From: Reyranella sp.
Lineage (GTDB): Bacteria > Pseudomonadota > Alphaproteobacteria > Reyranellales > Reyranellaceae
Direction of reading: 5' to 3'
Assembly (NCBI GenBank): GCA_030681635.1
Contig: JAUXRT010000423.1
Location: 1-5,834, forward strand
DNA: 5,834 nt
In this document: positions 4,988-5,834 of the stretch, in pieces
Layout of the letters: each line of letters opens with the position of its first letter
Numbering within the stretch: the first letter of the stretch is position 1
Program-made: the position numbers and the translations under genes
The notes under the pieces: generated by a model
What the model was told of the DNA's origin: nothing
The model's input: only the letters and a program-made list of their open reading frames with translations
The model's database searches: none

Positions 4988-5834
4988 TTAGAGGGCGCGC
5001 GCCACCGCGTCGATGATCGCCGCCGCATCGAGCCTATACGTGCGGTAGAGGTCTGGAATGTCGCCCGACTGGCCGAAATTCTCGATGCCGAGAGGCACCA
5101 CCCGCTGGCCGCGCACGGAGCCCAGCCAGGAAAGCGCCAGCGGATGGCCGTCCATCACCGTCACCAGCCTGGCATCGCGCGACAGAGGCGCCAGCAGGGT
5201 CTCGACCGGGCTCGCACTGCGATCGACCCAGCCGACGGTGCGGCCGCGGTTGCGCCGCTGCGCCAGCCAGTCGGTGTGCAGCCGGTCGGGCGAGGTGAGT
5301 ACCAGCAGACCCGTGCCCGCGAAGTCCCGCACCACGCTCGCATGTGCCTCGATCGCCTCGGGTGTGACGGCGCCCATGGCGACGATGGCCACGTCGGCGC
5401 CATTCTCGGGCGGGACGTACCAGTAGCCGCCGGACACGATGTCGGCTTGCTGTTCGAGCGTCAGAGTCCGTTCCGGCTGCGGCAGGCTCCGCGTCGAGAG
5501 CCGCAGATAGACTGAGCCGCCTTTCGGCTGCTGCATATATTCGAGCCCGTGCCGCATCAGCACGGCGAGCTCGTCGACATAGGCCGGCTCATAGGACACG
5601 AGGCCGGGCTGTCCCATGCCGATCAGTGGCGTGTGGATGCTCTGGTGTGCGCCGCCCTCCGGCGCCAAGGTCACGCCCGACGGCGTCGCCACGATCATGA
5701 AGCGCGCATCCTGGTAACAGGCGTAGTTCAGCGCATCGAGGCCGCGGGCGATGAAAGGATCGTAGAGCGTGCCGATCGGCAGCAGCCGCGCGCCAAAGAT
5801 CTCGTGACTGAGGCCCATGGCCGCGAGCTGGATG
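4988..5834 (-). CDS. AceE/transketolase-like thiamine-diphosphate enzyme, C-terminal part (5' end outside window)
   Basis: Reads in from the right edge; the first Met at 5818 is internal because the frame continues upstream (IQLAAMGLSHE). Numbering from that Met, residues 11-110 match the pyrimidine-binding domain of homodimeric pyruvate dehydrogenase E1 (AceE) and transketolases: TLYDPFIARGLDALNYACYQ, then VATPSGVTLAPEGGAHQSI (43-61, the AceE 'TSG..TLNGEGLQHEDGHS' position), then SYEPAYVDELAVLM (75-88). The end matches the transketolase C-terminal domain (VVPLGIENFGQSGDIPDLY, 240-258). The ThDP-diphosphate domain should lie outside. No lipoyl E2 or E3 gene is seen here, so a true pyruvate dehydrogenase role is doubtful. 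A ketose transferase or synthase role (transketolase/DXS-like) is possible. The TAA stop is 9 nt from mtnA and in frame with it, pointing to co-transcription. Confidence 0.8.
   Translation of the reverse strand, partial: IQLAAMGLSHEIFGARLLPIGTLYDPFIARGLDALNYACYQDARFMIVATPSGVTLAPEGGAHQSIHTPLIGMGQPGLVSYEPAYVDELAVLMRHGLEYMQQPKGGSVYLRLSTRSLPQPERTLTLEQQADIVSGGYWYVPPENGADVAIVAMGAVTPEAIEAHASVVRDFAGTGLLVLTSPDRLHTDWLAQRRNRGRTVGWVDRSASPVETLLAPLSRDARLVTVMDGHPLALSWLGSVRGQRVVPLGIENFGQSGDIPDLYRTYRLDAAAIIDAVARAL

Noticed and set aside
4730..5515. Plus-strand open frame of 261 codons spanning mtnA and the ThDP enzyme
   Set aside because: It crosses the junction of two convincing minus-strand genes and its translation is Arg/His/Asp-rich with no recognisable motif.

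Overview
This is a GC-rich window (roughly two thirds G+C, with strong third-position GC bias) that reads as the chromosome of an alphaproteobacterium, probably of the Rhodospirillales/Hyphomicrobiales type. The evidence is an HWE-family histidine kinase (a family concentrated in Alphaproteobacteria), a single-domain response regulator beside it, and a YMGG-like glycine-zipper lipoprotein. There are seven protein genes. No RNA gene, insertion sequence, integrase, CRISPR array or prophage sign is visible.

Left part (1-1015, plus strand): the C-terminal catalytic half of an HWE sensor kinase is followed after 83 bp by a CheY-like single-domain receiver. The two are likely a cognate phosphorelay pair. 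The kinase phospho-acceptor His and any sensor domains lie left of the window.

Middle part (1016-2702): three small secreted lipoproteins that do not form one operon. The first (minus strand) is a 74-residue glycine-zipper lipoprotein. Divergent from it is a Trp/Gly-rich lipoprotein of 136 residues (plus). Convergent with that is a DUF2846-like lipoprotein of 148 residues (minus). The spaces between genes hold most of the unexplained structure: a five-unit 15-bp tandem repeat that folds into hairpins at the first convergent junction; a perfect 10-bp inverted repeat that covers the ribosome binding site of the glycine-zipper gene; an AT-rich hairpin plus T-run between the second convergent pair; and a triple TTCCRGACAG repeat with nearby dyads upstream of the DUF2846-like gene.

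Right part (2703-5834, minus strand): a tight three-gene operon read right to left. It starts with the C-terminal part of an AceE/transketolase-type thiamine-diphosphate enzyme (cut by the window edge). Next comes mtnA (5-methylthioribose-1-phosphate isomerase), 9 nt away and in the same frame. Last is a 12-helix MFS transporter that starts inside the mtnA stop codon (GTGA overlap). MtnA belongs to salvage of methylthioadenosine (and, in some bacteria, 5'-deoxyadenosine). The tight linkage to a ketose-type ThDP enzyme and a transporter suggests a variant salvage or export route. This is the most interesting lead in the window, but it is inference from gene order. Most of the window otherwise looks like ordinary chromosomal sequence.
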